From positions 124,001-188,000 of the forward strand of contig NZ_CCDL010000004.1 of the NCBI RefSeq assembly GCF_000724085.1: a DNA stretch of 64,000 nt, given 5' to 3'. Below are positions 1 through 8,200 of the stretch, one piece after another. Below the pieces are notes generated by a model. The model was given only the letters and a program-made list of their open reading frames with translations, ran no database searches and was not told the origin of the DNA. How positions within the stretch are numbered: the first letter of the stretch is position 1; each line of letters starts with the position of its first letter. Source of the stretch: Oceanobacillus manasiensis. Its GTDB lineage: Bacteria; Bacillota; Bacilli; Bacillales; Amphibacillaceae. A program made the position numbers and the translations under genes.

Positions 1-620
1 ACATAATTATCCACTATTAAATCCATCATTAACAAACCACTAATAGATGTCATGGCCAAACAGCCAAATGCAACGATTGAGAACCAATTTAAAAATTGAA
101 CCCAATTTTTATAGTTACGTGCTCCCCAGCCAACAACAAGCACTATGCCAACCCAAATACTCACAGCAGCTAAATGAGTGAAATCACTTATAATCCCTAG
201 TATCGGATCTATCGTACCACTATGACTTGACCAAGCAAGGCTTAGGATCAACCCAAATGTCAGGATCAATCCTAAACACGAATAGAGCTTTTTATAAGGT
301 GGCCAGATCATATAGATGAATAGTATTAGCACAACAGAAACTAAAAGGGTGGCAATCCAAGCGTTCCCAACGGTATACGTTGTTAATACTAGTTTGAAAG
401 ACTCGATTCCCCCTAAGCGTGGTGCAATATATAAAATAATATCTAGGACAGGGGCAAATGAAAAAATCGGAACCGTTATGGCACTAATTAGTAGATATTT
501 CCTTGAAACCCTTAAATCCGGGCGGTACTTATTTGGCACCAAACAAAGAATAAAACTTCCTACTAAAATCGATAATGATAAGTATAAAAGTACCTTGCTA
601 ATTATAACGACCGTTTCCAT
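1..620 (-). CDS. CopD-domain copper-resistance membrane protein (partial)
   Basis: Reverse-strand translation from the ATG at 618-620 gives about 206 residues with no stop to the window edge, so the C-terminus lies outside. The product is strongly hydrophobic, with at least five predicted membrane helices. It contains the CopD-like patterns WSSHSGTIDP and FTHLAAVSIWVGI, which carry the histidines typical of the copper-resistance D family (YcnJ C-terminal half). It starts 3 nt after the copC-like stop and has an AAGGAAG ribosome-binding site inside the copC end, so the two are translationally coupled. Likely role: copper uptake or homeostasis at the membrane together with CopC. Confidence 0.8.
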   Translation of the reverse strand, partial: METVVIISKVLLYLSLSILVGSFILCLVPNKYRPDLRVSRKYLLISAITVPIFSFAPVLDIILYIAPRLGGIESFKLVLTTYTVGNAWIATLLVSVVLILFIYMIWPPYKKLYSCLGLILTFGLILSLAWSSHSGTIDPILGIISDFTHLAAVSIWVGIVLVVGWGARNYKNWVQFLNWFSIVAFGCLAMTSISGLLMMDLIVDNY

Positions 621-623
621 TCC

Positions 624-1208
624 TTACTTCCTTTTTTTAATAAAGTACATAACACCGCCTGCCAAGATAATCACAAGAAGAACAACAATAAGGATTACCA
701 TAGACGAGGAACCTTCCTCTGTTTCGGTTTCCTGATCTTGTGTCGATTGTTCAGGCGATTCTACTATATCGTCATCTTCATTTGCATTTGTTGTTTCTTC
801 CTCTTCAGCTTCTGCTGGTTCTTCGGTTTGTTCTTCAGCAGTTTCTTCCTCTGGAGCGTTCATCGTAAATGAAAAATCTCCATCTAGCGGGTGTCCGTCT
901 GCACTAATGATATCCCAGTCTACTTGATACTCACCATTGGAAAGGGAATTAGCAATAGTAGCTGTTAATGTATTTTCTTCTATTACAATATCTTCTACTT
1001 CAATGGATTCCCCCTTGGCTGTTGTTACTTCTACCGTACTGCCTTCTTCAATGCTACCATCGAATGTGAGTACAATTTCTTGTAATGATTCCGTGACCAC
1101 TTCTCCATCTTCTGGATTTGACCCTTCTATGTGTGAATGAGCAAACGCGCTATTTGTGATAGACGTTACAAATAAAAACAGTGCAACTGAAAAAAATATA
1201 CGTTTCAA
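624..1208 (-). CDS. CopC-domain copper-binding protein with C-terminal membrane anchor
   Basis: 194 aa. Residues 1-23 form a signal peptide ending in AFA. The mature protein begins HSHIEGSNPEDG, placing the N-terminal CopC copper-ligand histidine right after cleavage. Residues ~24-115 form the CopC beta-sandwich with the conserved stretch SADGHPLDGDFSFTM. An acidic Glu-rich linker (~118-165) and a transmembrane helix with a KKRK tail (~168-194) follow. It is the first gene of a copC-copD unit running off the window's left edge. Function is inferred from family: periplasm-equivalent copper binding and delivery to CopD. Confidence 0.85.
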   Translation of the reverse strand: MKRIFFSVALFLFVTSITNSAFAHSHIEGSNPEDGEVVTESLQEIVLTFDGSIEEGSTVEVTTAKGESIEVEDIVIEENTLTATIANSLSNGEYQVDWDIISADGHPLDGDFSFTMNAPEEETAEEQTEEPAEAEEEETTNANEDDDIVESPEQSTQDQETETEEGSSSMVILIVVLLVIILAGGVMYFIKKRK

Positions 1209-1401
1209 AAAAATTTCCTCCCTTAAGCTATGATGCTATACTTTTTTTGAAGCTCTTTTTAAGGCTACTCAAAAACATTATAAATAGAATGGAGCAATCA
1301 CATAATACCCCGAAAGAGTGATTATTAATCCAAAACAGCGATAAGGGACGTATTATTGATAAAATATAGACATATTTTAATCCAGAAAGAGGCGCGGGAA
1401 G

Positions 1402-2229
1402 ATGAAGTATAAACAGATTAAGTGGCTTATTTTAATTACGCCAACCATCACGATTGCCTTATGGGAGTACATTCGGCATGAGTTTCTCTTACCATATATC
1501 TCCATGGATATGGGAAATTACCTTTCCCCTATATTAGTCTTTGTTGTTACACTTGTATTTCTGCGTCATTTATTTTCCATATTAGAAAGAATACAAGAAG
1601 AGCTTAGAGTGGAAAAAACGGAAAAAGCGGCACTCGAGGAAAGAGAAAAACTAGCAAGAGAGCTCCATGATGGAATTGCTCAGTCACTGTTTTTACTGTC
1701 CGTTAAAACGAAGAAATTTATTAAAAAGAATCAGTTGGAGTATGACCCAGACCTGCAAAAGATTGAACAAACATTGCAGCACGTTCATGAAGATACCCGA
1801 CAAGCTATTACAAATCTAAGATACATACCAACTAAAGAAGCCTTGAGTTGGAGAGAAACGGTCAATCAATTTATTTCAGAAATTAAAGAGCATCACATGA
1901 TGGATGTTAACTTAGATTGGTCCATTCATGAGGATACGTTATCCCCTAAAGAAAAAGTAGAATTATTTGCCTGTATAAAAGAAGCGGTCATGAATGTTAT
2001 AAAGCATGCGAAAACAAATCAGATATGGATTCATGCGAGAGAAACAGACCGTGGCTGGGTTTGCCAAGTTATCGATCAAGGAATTGGATTCACGGATCAA
2101 AGCCTAGAGTCTAATAAAGGTTATGGACTAGACATCCTTAAAAATAGAGCTCAAGATATGAATTGGGAATTTACTCTGAAGAGAATAGACAGTGAAACGA
2201 TTATGACATTAAAGAAGGAGCAAATGTAA
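1402..2229 (+). CDS. NarL-family sensor histidine kinase
   Basis: 275 aa. Two N-terminal membrane helices (~8-24 and ~41-58) with a short external loop, a coiled-coil linker, a HisKA_3 box EREKLARELHDGIAQSL with phospho-acceptor H89, and a C-terminal HATPase domain with the N-box around EAVMNVIKHAK and a DQGIGF G-box. Having almost no extracellular domain suggests intramembrane or envelope-stress sensing. It runs divergently from the copCD genes. The stop codon is directly followed by the ATG of the response regulator. The stimulus is unknown; copper is only a neighbourhood guess. Confidence 0.88.
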   Translation: MKYKQIKWLILITPTITIALWEYIRHEFLLPYISMDMGNYLSPILVFVVTLVFLRHLFSILERIQEELRVEKTEKAALEEREKLARELHDGIAQSLFLLSVKTKKFIKKNQLEYDPDLQKIEQTLQHVHEDTRQAITNLRYIPTKEALSWRETVNQFISEIKEHHMMDVNLDWSIHEDTLSPKEKVELFACIKEAVMNVIKHAKTNQIWIHARETDRGWVCQVIDQGIGFTDQSLESNKGYGLDILKNRAQDMNWEFTLKRIDSETIMTLKKEQM

Positions 2230-2868
2230 ATGCAGCCTTTTCGAATACTTATTGCCGACGACCACTCACATGCAAGAGAAGGAATTCGCGAAATTTTAGA
2301 AGAATATAACGACTTTCTTATCGTAGGAGAAGCAAAGAATGGCGAGGAAGCGGTCCAACTTACAGAAGAACTAATGCCGGATATCATTCTCATGGACATT
2401 AACATGCCTGTAATGGATGGTCTTGAAGCAACGAAAAAAATTAAATTTCTATACCCATACGTAAAAATTGTTATCATTACGGTTTCCGATGATATTACGG
2501 ATCTGTTTGATGCATTAAAGAAAGGGGCTCAAGGATATTTACTTAAAAACATTCAATCCGATACATGGCTAGAACATTTAAGGGCTTTTGCCTTAGATGA
2601 AGTACCTATGTCCAAAGAAATTGCCATGCAAGTCCTGAAAGAATTTCCACAAAATAAAACGACCAAAGAAAATATCCCTTTGTCTACACGAGAGATGGAA
2701 GTATTACAGTTAGTAGCAAAAGGGTTATCAAACAAAGAGATCTCAAAGACGCTGTTTATATCGGAGCATACTGTTAAAAGCCACCTGAAAAACATACTAA
2801 GTAAACTGCATTTAGATAATCGTGTTCAATTAACAAATTATGCTTTTAAGAAAGGTTTAATTGATTAG
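2230..2868 (+). CDS. NarL/FixJ-family response regulator
   Basis: 212 aa. Receiver domain ~4-120 with acidic pair D10/D11, phospho-acceptor D56 (ILMDINMP) and the conserved Lys region KGAQGYLLKN. C-terminal LuxR-type HTH ~147-208 (LSTREMEVLQLVAKG, then SEHTVKSHLKNI). It begins immediately after the kinase stop codon, so the two form a cognate two-component operon. Targets cannot be read from the sequence. Confidence 0.9.
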   Translation: MQPFRILIADDHSHAREGIREILEEYNDFLIVGEAKNGEEAVQLTEELMPDIILMDINMPVMDGLEATKKIKFLYPYVKIVIITVSDDITDLFDALKKGAQGYLLKNIQSDTWLEHLRAFALDEVPMSKEIAMQVLKEFPQNKTTKENIPLSTREMEVLQLVAKGLSNKEISKTLFISEHTVKSHLKNILSKLHLDNRVQLTNYAFKKGLID

Positions 2869-2869
2869 T

Positions 2870-3156
2870 ATAAGAAACTAAAAAGGGACGGCTTTTCTAA
2901 GAGGTAAGGGAATATTAAGACTCAATAGATAACGATTGATATATAAATTGCTGACATAAAGTACTGCCCCCATTAAACATCCTGTTGAAAATTACGTCAT
3001 TTTTCTATTTATCGATACAATTTTCACCCAAAGCTCTTATCCAAAAATAGAAGTAGATAACTACCTGCACACAGAAACATTGCAATTCGAATAATAATAT
3101 AGGTGGAAAGTTAAGTTGAAGTTAATTTTCTTTCTCTCTTTACCTTTTTAAAATGT
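2870..3156. repeat. Copy A of a ~290-bp degenerate duplication
   Basis: This stretch aligns along its length with 5469-5760. Both begin AAGAAACTAAAAAGGGACGG and end CTTTACCTTTTTAAAATGT, with scattered substitutions and small indels between. Copy B contains the 3' two-thirds of an intact small membrane-protein gene (5628-5834, minus). Copy A carries only its decayed 3' part. Homology stops abruptly at 3156, just before the ribosome-binding site of the amidase, so this is the junction of an old duplication or insertion. Confidence 0.75.
3024..3156 (-). pseudogene. Truncated, stop-interrupted copy of the 68-aa membrane protein at 5628-5834
   Basis: Read on the minus strand the frame gives HFKKVKRERKLTST, a TAA stop, then in the same frame LSTYIIIRIAMFLCAGSYL and a DKSFG ending with TGA at 3024-3026. 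This matches the C-terminal two-thirds of the intact protein nearly residue for residue. The N-terminal membrane segment is missing because homology ends at 3156. Not expected to be expressed as a functional product. Confidence 0.7.
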
Positions 3157-3192
3157 GAATATATTATATCGAGGAGATTTACTAAGGCAATT

Positions 3193-3957
3193 ATTGCTAT
3201 TGGAGCAGGACATGGAATCAATACACCAGGGAAAAGAACACCAGCTGGAGAAAGAGAATGGACTTTTAACAACAATGTATTTTCGGCTGCTATTCGTTAC
3301 CTTGGAGGTTACGAGAATGCGAATGTAGTAAGGTTAGATGATCCTACTGGAAATACAGACGTTCCACTTTCTACTAGAACTAACAAGGCAAACAATGCGG
3401 ATATTTTAGTATCTTACCACCACAATGCAAATACAGGGCAATGTGGATCGTGGACGGGTACAGACACGTACCATTATCCTGGTTCTTCATCTGGAAACGC
3501 ACTAGCAAGAAAAATCCATCCTAGTATTGTTACAGCTATGGGACTACGTGATCGTGGGATTAAGTCGGCTAATTTTCATATGCTAAGAGGATCACGCATG
3601 CCAGCAATTTTAATTGAAGGTGACTTTATGGATTCTACCATTGATATTGATAAAATGCGAAACAACACAGTAATGGATCATACAGGAAAAGCGTTGGCTG
3701 ATGCAATTGCTTCACACTTTGGTTTGAAAAAGAAAGATAGTGAAGGTTCCGGACAAGAATATGTGGAGATTGTAACAGACTTCCTTTGGAAGTATAATAC
3801 CGCTAATTGGAATGATCGGGCTGTCATTATAAATAGAGGAGAAGTGTTTACCGTCAGTAGGGACAAGTTCCCGGTAGGCGGAGGCCATATGTACCAAATT
3901 AAGAGTGGTTTATATATTACAGCTAATTCTCAATATGTAAGATATTATACAAAATAA
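3193..3957 (+). CDS. N-acetylmuramoyl-L-alanine amidase (Amidase_3), endolysin-like; no canonical start
   Basis: The reading frame is open from 3115 and codes an Amidase_3 catalytic domain. Zinc ligands are visible in order: GAGHG, the Glu in PAGEREW, the His in LVSYHHNA and catalytic Glu in ILIEGDF. A C-terminal ~60-aa domain (EIVTDFLWKY to YVRYYTK) is shared with the amidase at 38111-38787 and is probably a wall-binding module. There is no ATG, GTG or TTG in frame before 3538, and starting there would delete the first zinc ligands. GAGGAG lies at 3171-3176 and AAGG at 3184-3187; ATT codons at 3190 and 3193 are the only near-cognate starts. The start given is tentative. Either a near-cognate start is used or the gene is silent. 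Phage or prophage origin is likely. Confidence 0.65.
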   Translation: MAIGAGHGINTPGKRTPAGEREWTFNNNVFSAAIRYLGGYENANVVRLDDPTGNTDVPLSTRTNKANNADILVSYHHNANTGQCGSWTGTDTYHYPGSSSGNALARKIHPSIVTAMGLRDRGIKSANFHMLRGSRMPAILIEGDFMDSTIDIDKMRNNTVMDHTGKALADAIASHFGLKKKDSEGSGQEYVEIVTDFLWKYNTANWNDRAVIINRGEVFTVSRDKFPVGGGHMYQIKSGLYITANSQYVRYYTK

Positions 3958-3960
3958 AAA

Positions 3961-3990
3961 TTTAAGCCCTCACACTGTGGGGGCTTAAAA
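3961..3990. terminator. Bidirectional intrinsic terminator
   Basis: TTTAAGCCCTC ... GGGGGCTTAAAA forms an 11-bp stem with A/T runs on both sides, directly after the amidase stop and downstream of the converging YoaK-like gene. Confidence 0.75.
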
Positions 3991-4063
3991 ATCAACTAAT
4001 ACACGCATCATATTTGCCATTTCGTTCTTCATTGCTTGCCATTCTTCTGTTTCATTGATATGT

Positions 4064-4750
4064 TTAGCTATCGATTCTTTTCCGCCATTTAAATTTTTTT
4101 AAAAGCAGCCAGATATAAAATAGTCCAGTAATAAAAAATGCCAACCATAAATTCAAATATACTCCAAAAAGCTGAACTACAGTGCCAGAAACTACCCCAA
4201 GCATAAATACACATAACCCCAGCAATAATGTTAGAAAAGTATGTAAAGCCTCTTTATTTTTATTAAAAATAGCTAAATAAAGATTATTCATGAGATTCTT
4301 TGTATTGCCTGTCATTATCCCATTATTAATATTGGTCGATTTGATTTTACGAAATACTGTCAGCTCATATCCTGCCAATAATCCCAGTAGAAATCCAATT
4401 ACAGAAGGACTGATATTTTGCTGAACGATAGCTATGACAAGCAGAAAAACCATCTGAAGAAAAAGATATATACGATATTTCTTCCAACCGTACTCTTTAA
4501 AGTGCTCTATAATCCCCTGTGCTATAAATGCTCCAACAGCAAAGCCAGCAAAAGAGGAAAAGTGGACAAGAGCTTCCATAAAATCACCTTCAAGCAGTTT
4601 TGCACCTAAAACTACCATATTTCCCGTTTGAGCGCTGGCAAATAAACCATCTTGAGTAATAAAAGTATAAGCATCAATAAATCCCATTAAAAAGGTAGAA
4701 AAAATTGTTAAGACAGTCAGGATTTTATTTTGATTGATTTCATCCCCCAA
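4064..4750 (-). CDS. DUF1275 (YoaK-family) membrane protein
   Basis: 228 aa with about six membrane helices. It opens with the family's typical GFIDAYTFI and SAQTGNMVVLGAKLLEG segments of DUF1275/YoaK proteins. The start is TTG at 4748-4750, with GAGGAGG eight nt upstream. The substrate of the family is not established. Whether the C-terminus is native is unclear: another frame stays open past its stop (see rejected items). It lies amid decayed phage-like genes. Confidence 0.75.
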   Translation of the reverse strand: MGDEINQNKILTVLTIFSTFLMGFIDAYTFITQDGLFASAQTGNMVVLGAKLLEGDFMEALVHFSSFAGFAVGAFIAQGIIEHFKEYGWKKYRIYLFLQMVFLLVIAIVQQNISPSVIGFLLGLLAGYELTVFRKIKSTNINNGIMTGNTKNLMNNLYLAIFNKNKEALHTFLTLLLGLCVFMLGVVSGTVVQLFGVYLNLWLAFFITGLFYIWLLLKKFKWRKRIDS

Positions 4751-4794
4751 TTGTATAACCTCCTCTTACGATAACTGAATAGATTAATTGATTT

Positions 4795-4974
4795 TTATTT
4801 TTGATCTATGTCTTCTATTTGACGGCTTTCTTCATCAACTTGGTAACTACCTCCGCCAAAATGCCAGCCTATACCTTCAATAGACTTAAAAAAATCGTCT
4901 AAAAGCTCGTTATGCCCAAGATTTCCATCAAGTGAATAAATAACACCATCTATTTTTACACCAGTTTGTTTCAA
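4795..4974 (-). CDS. Small uncharacterised protein, 59 aa
   Basis: TTG start at 4972-4974 preceded by AAAGGGAGTGAAGAAAA, giving a 59-aa acidic protein (MKQTGVKIDG... ending EDIDQK) with an aromatic/Gly patch GIGWHFGGGSYQ. No family is recognised. Good ribosome-binding site and uninterrupted frame support a real gene. It sits upstream of the YoaK-like gene on the same strand (about 44-nt gap), and small genes of this kind are common in prophage remnants. Confidence 0.5.
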   Translation of the reverse strand: MKQTGVKIDGVIYSLDGNLGHNELLDDFFKSIEGIGWHFGGGSYQVDEESRQIEDIDQK

Positions 4975-5010
4975 TTTTCTTCACTCCCTTTAATTTTACA
5001 TGACTTCTTT

Positions 5011-5132
5011 TTATTTAAACAACTTCCTAATCGTTTTACCAGCCGCATGACCTGTCATACGTCTTCCAATCCGTTTACCGACTTATAGCCGTACGTCTCT
5101 AGCGTGACATAGGTTATTGTAACATTCTCCAT
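5011..5132 (-). pseudogene. Small (~40 aa) basic-tailed ORF broken by a 1-nt deletion
   Basis: ATG at 5130-5132 with AAAGGATG upstream begins MENVTITYVTLETYGYKSV. A continuation KRIGRRMTGHAAGKTIRKLF to the stop at 5011 lies in another frame. The total, 122 nt, is one short of a multiple of three, so a single-base deletion near the GGTAAACGG stretch would explain it. Family unknown; phage-like size and context. Confidence 0.4.
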
Positions 5133-5244
5133 CCCAAATCATCCTTTCATGTAAATAACAGTACACTTGTTCTTGTTTATGTGATAGGTTTATATTATAA
5201 TCAGAACAAAAATTCGTAAATAGGTAGTTTTTGGGGAGATAATT

Positions 5245-5440
5245 ATGATTGGGTTTTTAATAAGTACGATGGAAGGAAAAGAAAATCATGATTTATAGGG
5301 ACGAGAATAACAATGTAACGTAGCGTATCATTCGTGTGGTATGTATAGATGATGAAAAGATGCTAGCTTACTGCTACTATCGCAAACAGGTGCGATTTTT
5401 CAGGTTAGACAACATTCTTTCAGTTGGTCCGATTAAATAA
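5245..5440 (+). pseudogene. Small WYL-like regulator fragment with frameshift and premature stop
   Basis: After GGGGAGATAATT, an ATG at 5245 starts MIGFLISTMEGKEN. The next frame continues MIYRDENNNVT, a TAG, then RIIRVVCIDDEKMLAYCY... and ends LDNILSVGPIK at 5440. The pattern (basic-rich YRDxxxNVT, then LAYCYYRKQVRFFRLD) resembles the small stand-alone WYL-like proteins of Bacilli and their phages. A frameshift plus an internal amber codon mark it as inactive. Confidence 0.5.
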
Positions 5441-5468
5441 AGGATAGGTGCTTAATTTGAGTGTAAAT

Positions 5469-5760
5469 ATAAGAAACTAAAAAGGGACGGCTTTTCAAAG
5501 AGTCGAGAGACTTTTAAAACTCTATTGATAACGAGTGATATAAAAATATTCTCATACAATAGTATTGCCCCCTTCAAAAGATCCTATTGAAAGATACGTC
5601 CTTTGTTTTTCTATTTATCCTACATCTTTAACCAAAATTTTTATCCAAGAACAAGAGAAGATAGCTGCCTGCACAGAGAACCATTGCAATTCGCGTTATA
5701 ATATAAGTGAACAGTTCCGATGCAGTTAATTTTCTTTCTCTCTTTACCTTTTTAAAATGT
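5469..5760. repeat. Copy B of the ~290-bp degenerate duplication
   Basis: Partner of 2870-3156. It contains most of the intact small membrane-protein gene 5628-5834 and its downstream sequence, so it represents the less decayed copy. Confidence 0.75.
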
Positions 5761-5834
5761 CTATAATAATAAAATGAGCATAAGAGTAGTATTATAGCCG
5801 ATAATTGAAATACGTTTTCCAATATACTTACCAA
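5628..5834 (-). CDS. Small two-helix membrane protein, 68 aa
   Basis: TTG start with GAGGTG five nt upstream. Two hydrophobic helices (~8-24 and ~48-63) flank a strongly basic loop (HFKKVKRERKL). No family is recognised; size and topology would fit a holin-like or phage-associated protein, but that is inference. A broken relative lies at 3024-3156 beside the amidase. Confidence 0.5.
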   Translation of the reverse strand: MVSILENVFQLSAIILLLCSFYYYRHFKKVKRERKLTASELFTYIITRIAMVLCAGSYLLLFLDKNFG

Positions 5835-5902
5835 AATATCACCTCAGATTGATAATGTTTTTATACTTTAGTTTTGTAATTCTCTAAGGAAGAAAAAGAG
5901 AA

Positions 5903-5927
5903 GGAAACTTAGTTTTTATAAGTTTCC
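5903..5927 (-). terminator. Putative intrinsic terminator
   Basis: GGAAACTT ... AAGTTTCC forms an 8-bp stem with a short loop, downstream of the DUF4256 gene on the minus strand. The T tract is interrupted, so efficiency is uncertain. Confidence 0.4.
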
Positions 5928-6060
5928 GCCCACATTGAACTATTACGTTAATCATCTCCTCAACTTCCCAGCGACATGGCACCATCAACAACTAATCCTT
6001 GTTATGAAAACTACAGGGTCCTTAAATCTGGTATAGAGGCCCTCCTATAGATTTTGTATT

Positions 6061-6618
6061 TTAGACTCTTAATAAACCACGAAAACCTCTGGATCCGTAA
6101 TAGGAATCCGCTCCATTATGGTATAGAAAGACATGTCCAAAACGTCGATCACAAAAAAGAGCTCCGCCAAGTTCTCTAATATCAGAAGGAGTCGCCACCC
6201 AAGTCGACGTTTTCTTATCAAATTCTTCAAGTTCCTGTAATGCTCTATACTGTTCTTCCGTTAACATCTCAATGCCCATATCAGTTGCCATATCTATTGC
6301 GCTATTGGCTGGCTTATGCTTTTTCCTTGCTTCTAATGCTTTCCGATCATAGCACACGCTTCTGCGACCCTTAGGACTTTCCTTTGCACAATCATAAAAG
6401 GTATATTCATTCTTTTCTTCATCATAACCCACAACATCTGGCTCACCTTCTGTTTCTTCCATTTCATTCAACGACCAAAGTTTTTCAGGATTCGCATCAA
6501 GCTTTGTTTGTACCTTATCCCATTCTAAATTCTCATGACGGTGCATGTTTTTTTCAAAGCGTGCTTTCAATGTATTTAATAATGTTTCACGCTGTTCTTG
6601 CGTTAACTCTTTTGCCAT
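6061..6618 (-). CDS. DUF4256 domain-containing protein
   Basis: 185 aa, soluble and charged. It matches the DUF4256 pattern: N-terminal LLNTLKARFEKNMHRH, central GEPDVVGYD, the Cys-containing YDCAKESPKGRRSVCYDR, and C-terminal ALFCDRRFGHVFLYHNGA with the aromatic SYYGSRGFRG tail. AAGGAGG precedes the ATG. The function of the family is not known. It follows the 165-aa gene upstream by 22 nt and may be co-transcribed with it. Confidence 0.8.
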   Translation of the reverse strand: MAKELTQEQRETLLNTLKARFEKNMHRHENLEWDKVQTKLDANPEKLWSLNEMEETEGEPDVVGYDEEKNEYTFYDCAKESPKGRRSVCYDRKALEARKKHKPANSAIDMATDMGIEMLTEEQYRALQELEEFDKKTSTWVATPSDIRELGGALFCDRRFGHVFLYHNGADSYYGSRGFRGLLRV

Positions 6619-6640
6619 ATTTGCTGCCTCCTTAAAATGT

Positions 6641-7138
6641 TTAACTGTTCTCTACCATGTTCTTTAGAAATTCTATTTTCTTAAGGTCTTTATTATTATT
6701 CTGATCTGCACGGTAACTATCCAGAGATGAAGCCCCATAAACAGCTAAGTATTGTCTTGGATTTAGTAGAAAATAATTCGCACCATCCTTCTGATGCATC
6801 TTTAAATCCTCTAAAGGCACCCCTGCAAACTCTGGTAATGTGTCCATAATACCAAATTCCACTGACAGCTGCCCATTTGAGAATTCATGCTCATGTAAGT
6901 CAACTAAGGTGTAGTCTATTGAACTCATAATCTCAGCAATTCTTGTCCAATTATGTATAGATAGTTCAGGCGGAACCTCCCATCCTCTTTCATCTCCTGG
7001 TACATGGATATCTAAGTCCTGGGCGTCCCAGTCTGCACTTGTTACAACTTCTAATCCAACAGAGCCCATTAACAGTGGAATAATTTCCATTTCATTTAAT
7101 TTTTTTGTGATGCGAATAAATTCGGCAAATTTATCCAT
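6641..7138 (-). CDS. Nucleotidyltransferase-like protein, 165 aa
   Basis: The N-terminal segment PLLMGSVGLEVVTSADWDAQDLDIHV has the GS(x)nDxDxxV arrangement of the minimal nucleotidyltransferase fold, without a perfect GSRARG signature. The C-terminal half (LNPRQYLAVYGASSLDSYR) resembles predicted phosphoribosylanthranilate-isomerase-like/NTase proteins of Bacilli. Substrate unknown. It lies close to a second nucleotidyltransferase gene (7284-8087). Confidence 0.5.
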   Translation of the reverse strand: MDKFAEFIRITKKLNEMEIIPLLMGSVGLEVVTSADWDAQDLDIHVPGDERGWEVPPELSIHNWTRIAEIMSSIDYTLVDLHEHEFSNGQLSVEFGIMDTLPEFAGVPLEDLKMHQKDGANYFLLNPRQYLAVYGASSLDSYRADQNNNKDLKKIEFLKNMVENS

Positions 7139-7283
7139 TATGTCCTGGTCCTCCAGTGTTTTTAACTTAATATTACCACAAGAGTATCCTCCATGGTTTT
7201 ACAATTACAGAAAAGGCAGACCAAATAGATAGCCTACCTTTTAAAATTAAATTAGAGGTGATGAGCAATAACTACTCTTTTGC

Positions 7284-8087
7284 CTAAGAAGATTTCGTTA
7301 CTTCCTTTGCAAAATTATCACGGGCCCACTCTCCCTCTTTCTTGAACAACGCATATACATAGTCACGACTAGTTGGAGGTTCATTTAACCAGTCTAATAG
7401 TGTCTGAATAATAGGCTCCTTATCTGGGAAGTATTGGAGGAAAACTTGAGCTTGTTGTGGAAGTCTAGTAGTCCAGATTTGAGAACGAACCATTACCATC
7501 GAATAATATGTCCGGATTAGTTTTCGTGCGAATCCTTGTGAAGTTATGTTAAAGTCTTGGTTCGATGGTACTTCTAATTTATTTAACGCCCGTTTTAAGG
7601 AATCACCAATATCCCCATTGAAGGAGATGGGTATTTCGGCTGTAAGCTTATATGGTCCAAAATGATCTCCTACATCCTCCCCATAAACGCAAACACTTAT
7701 TTCCTTAAGAAAGGCATTTTCAAAGTAACTTGAAGGATCCATCGTATAGTCATAATCAGCAATAGCGATGCCCACATCACGAACCAGATCTTGATACTTC
7801 TGAGAAAGAACTTCTGTAAGTTTCTTTAACTCAACCAACTCATCAGAGTTTAACTTTTTAACAAACATAGCAATAAGATCCAAATCTGACTCTTTTAGAA
7901 TTGCTTCCCCCCTGGCTACACTGCCGTAAACATAGACACTGTGTAACTGTTGAGGAAACATTGTTTTAAGGCGCTCAACTGATTCTTGGATGGATGGCAT
8001 ATAAACGTTATCAATCTTGTCTGAACTCACATCACTTATAATAAAACCATTACCATCTAAACCATACCCAGTTATAAGAGTCTCCAT
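7284..8087 (-). CDS. Aminoglycoside-nucleotidyltransferase-like protein
   Basis: 267 aa. NTP_transf_2 signature SVYVYGSVARGEAILKESDLDL at ~50-70 (GS plus DxD catalytic aspartates). The C-terminal helical half is like DUF4111/AadA-type enzymes (YSMVMVRSQIW; SRDYVYALFKKEGEWA). Relatives adenylylate aminoglycosides, but housekeeping relatives of unknown substrate are common, so resistance cannot be concluded. GGGGGAGAG precedes the ATG. Confidence 0.65.
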   Translation of the reverse strand: METLITGYGLDGNGFIISDVSSDKIDNVYMPSIQESVERLKTMFPQQLHSVYVYGSVARGEAILKESDLDLIAMFVKKLNSDELVELKKLTEVLSQKYQDLVRDVGIAIADYDYTMDPSSYFENAFLKEISVCVYGEDVGDHFGPYKLTAEIPISFNGDIGDSLKRALNKLEVPSNQDFNITSQGFARKLIRTYYSMVMVRSQIWTTRLPQQAQVFLQYFPDKEPIIQTLLDWLNEPPTSRDYVYALFKKEGEWARDNFAKEVTKSS

Positions 8088-8200
8088 TTAAAGGCTCTCC
8101 CCCTTACACAAGATAAAACCCTTTTATACCTTCATATAACTTTCGTTTTTTAAGATCTTATTCATCGGAATGCCTATTTGATGTATGTATTTACGGAATT

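Noticed and set aside
316-735. Plus-strand open frame of 139 aa
   Set aside because: Lies opposite the copD-like gene and the end of the copC-like gene; it has no family pattern.
3538-3957. Amidase starting at the first canonical ATG
   Set aside because: It would lose the first zinc-binding motifs although the upstream frame codes them; the annotation was extended instead.
3991-4085. Minus-strand open stretch ending MANMMRVLVDF
   Set aside because: No start codon or ribosome site; it may be the tail of a vanished gene behind the YoaK-like gene, too little to call.
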